From: Bacteroidaceae bacterium
Lineage (GTDB): Bacteria; Bacteroidota; Bacteroidia; Bacteroidales; Bacteroidaceae
Assembly (NCBI GenBank): GCA_900770655.1
Contig: CAAGLA010000038.1
Span: 1 to 64,000 of the forward strand
Direction: 5' to 3'
Length of the DNA: 64,000 bases
This document shows positions 62,554 through 64,000 of the stretch, in pieces. A model generated the notes under the pieces. It saw nothing but the letters and a program-made list of their open reading frames with translations. It searched no databases and was not told where the DNA came from. Position 1 is the stretch's first letter; every line of letters begins with the position of its first letter. Made by a program: the position numbers and the translations under genes.

Positions 62554-64000
62554 CTATCTTGCCAATTCAAGATTAAGCTCTTTACGTAATTTCTCAATCA
62601 GGGGGTTTTTCTCTTTCAATATGGAGAATTGCTTGTTCTTATCGTTCACGTGCCGTTCAACAACAACCTTGTTTATATGAATAACCATTCTCAGCGGTTG
62701 GGTGCCCAGCTGGTTGCAAATGCCTTTTGAAATTCTTTTAGCCTCTTTTTCGAACAATTCTGCAACAAGCTGGTTGTCGACAGATATCTCATAGCTGCCA
62801 TTGTCGATTAGGGTTGGAGCCATAATCTTCATTCTGTCGGCGAGTGCTCTCTCGTTTTCAGGCAGTTGCAATGCGAATGTTCTCCAAGCTTGCCCAAGTG
62901 TTTCGTTTGAGAGCCTGTTCTTTGCCTCTGAAGCCTGTGGTTGCGCAGTTGCAGTGGCAGGCTCTTCCTTTGGTTTGCTGTCTACAGGTTGTGGCGGCTT
63001 TTCTGTAGTTGCAACAGTGCTATGCGAACGTGAAAACAGTCCTCTAGCCGGGCCGCCGGCTCTTTTTGTTTGTAATTCAGCAGGGCGTCCTTGAATAATG
63101 GTCTGTTCTGCCGGCCGGGTAACTTGTGGATTAGGTACGGCAGTTGTAGTTGCGGCAGGTTTTTCTTCTTTTGCAGGCTCTTTAACGGCTTGCTGTTTTG
63201 CAGTTTCTGTTTGCTGCAGTTTGTTGAATATTGGTTTTAGCATCTTGGGGCTACGCCCCCCGCCATCTTCTCCGTCACCGTCACCAATCTGTGACATCTC
63301 AATTAGTGCAAGCTCTACCAAAAGTCGTTTATTGCGGCTTGTGCGGTAGTTCATACCACAGTTGTTGCAAATCTTTATAGCTTTGAATATCATCTTTGCC
63401 GGGCATCTCTTGGCCTGTTCGGCATATCTGTTCCTAAGCTCCTCGCTGCCTTCAAAGAGCGGGGCAGTGACGGGGTCGCCGTTTACAAGCAGGTCGCGCA
63501 GGTGCGATGCCATCCCCTCTATGAAAATATTGCCTTCAAACCCTTTGTTTACCACTTTGTTAAAGAGAAGCAGGCTTTGTGATATATTCTTGTCGAGTAT
63601 AAAGTCGGTTGCTCTGAAGTAGTACTCATAATCGAGCACATTCAGGCTTTCTATTACTTTTGAGTATGTAAGGTCGCCCTGTGTGAAACTTGCCATCTGG
63701 TCGAACAGCGACAGTGCATCGCGCATACATCCGTCCGATTTCTGTGCAATTATTCTAAGAGCTTCATATTCTGTGTTTATACCCTCTTTTGCTGCAATGT
63801 TCTGCAAGTGTCCTATAATATCGCCCGACTCTATTCGGCTGAAGTCATATATTTGGCAACGCGACAGAATGGTCGGTATTATCTTGTGTTTCTCTGTTGT
63901 TGCAAGAATGAATATTGCGTGAGCCGGTGGCTCCTCGAGTGTCTTGAGAAAAGCGTTGAATGCCGCCTGCGAGAGCATATGTACCTCATCGATTATATAT
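62554..64000 (-). CDS. dnaX: DNA polymerase III subunit gamma/tau, 5' end outside the window
   Basis: The clamp-loader ATPase subunit. The visible part opens with YIIDEVHMLSQAAFNAFLKTLEE (Walker B and following helix, 63999 downward), then FILATTEKHKIIPTILSRCQ (sensor 1 and arginine-finger SRC). The lid and domain III follow. From about 62900 to 63240 the protein is a low-complexity linker rich in Ala, Pro, Thr, Lys and Glu, then a C-terminal domain that ends NLELAR. No frameshift signal (A-rich slippery site) is obvious, so a single product is likely. The N-terminal P-loop is off the edge. Confidence 0.94.
   Translation of the reverse strand, partial: YIIDEVHMLSQAAFNAFLKTLEEPPAHAIFILATTEKHKIIPTILSRCQIYDFSRIESGDIIGHLQNIAAKEGINTEYEALRIIAQKSDGCMRDALSLFDQMASFTQGDLTYSKVIESLNVLDYEYYFRATDFILDKNISQSLLLFNKVVNKGFEGNIFIEGMASHLRDLLVNGDPVTAPLFEGSEELRNRYAEQAKRCPAKMIFKAIKICNNCGMNYRTSRNKRLLVELALIEMSQIGDGDGEDGGGRSPKMLKPIFNKLQQTETAKQQAVKEPAKEEKPAATTTAVPNPQVTRPAEQTIIQGRPAELQTKRAGGPARGLFSRSHSTVATTEKPPQPVDSKPKEEPATATAQPQASEAKNRLSNETLGQAWRTFALQLPENERALADRMKIMAPTLIDNGSYEISVDNQLVAELFEKEAKRISKGICNQLGTQPLRMVIHINKVVVERHVNDKNKQFSILKEKNPLIEKLRKELNLELAR

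Noticed and set aside
1..64000. Insertion sequences, integrases, prophage genes, rRNA operons
   Set aside because: No transposase, integrase, phage structural gene or rRNA sequence was recognised in the window; the polysaccharide locus shows no flanking mobile element.

Overview
The window is chromosomal DNA from a member of the order Bacteroidales (Bacteroidetes). Reasons: an UpxY-type antiterminator opens the polysaccharide locus; DUF4254 and DUF4292 genes, a glycine-lipid acyltransferase pair and an adenosylcobalamin-dependent ribonucleotide reductase are present; and the readable promoters follow the Bacteroidetes pattern TTTG, about 20 bases, TAnnTTTG rather than the E. coli -35/-10 form. 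Family or genus cannot be fixed from what is visible.

Bases 1-12350 carry the information-processing block on the + strand: the 3' part of tuf, tRNA-Trp, secE, nusG, rplK-rplA-rplJ-rplL, rpoB and rpoC, with hairpins after tuf, nusG, rplL and rpoC. Bases 12400-18613 hold a + strand run of envelope genes with its own promoter: two acyltransferases that look like the glycine-lipid synthases GlsA/GlsB, dut, a large TPR protein, a DUF4292 lipoprotein and an EnvC-like coiled-coil protein with a degenerate LytM domain. A tRNA-Ala(GGC) follows. It ends in a long hairpin shared with a convergent pair encoding a secreted PI-PLC-domain protein and a prolyl oligopeptidase lipoprotein. The 324-base gap upstream of that pair contains a small array of mini-hairpins between two 21-base direct repeats. 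An ABC-F ATPase comes next and ends inside a perfect 48-base palindrome.

Bases 24106-50950 are one large - strand surface polysaccharide locus, transcribed from a promoter at 50919-50950. Its order is antiterminator, Wza-like exporter, Wzc-like tyrosine kinase, a glycosyltransferase, PHP-type tyrosine phosphatase, acyltransferase, Wzx-like flippase, then glycosyltransferases of families GT2, GT4, GT8 and GT32, a Wzy-like polymerase and two more acyltransferases. Inside it lie a YhcG/DUF1016 PD-(D/E)XK nuclease gene next to a stub of a glycosyltransferase gene, a nucleotidyltransferase/P-loop kinase fusion, and an APH-fold small-molecule kinase. I see no initiating phosphoglycosyltransferase and no nucleotide-sugar synthesis genes, so the locus probably depends on genes elsewhere.

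Bases 51028-53507 (- strand) encode a methyltransferase, a GT9 heptosyltransferase-like enzyme and a DUF4254 protein. Divergently, pdxB is followed by acpP-fabF-rnc on the + strand. folB, nrdJ, dnaA and the 3' part of dnaX are on the - strand to the end. The AT-rich gaps on both sides of dnaA share a 12-base repeat and are weak candidates for replication-origin elements.

The strongest leads for something undescribed are the kinase/nucleotidyltransferase module in the distal half of the polysaccharide locus and the nuclease gene embedded in that locus beside the broken glycosyltransferase copy.
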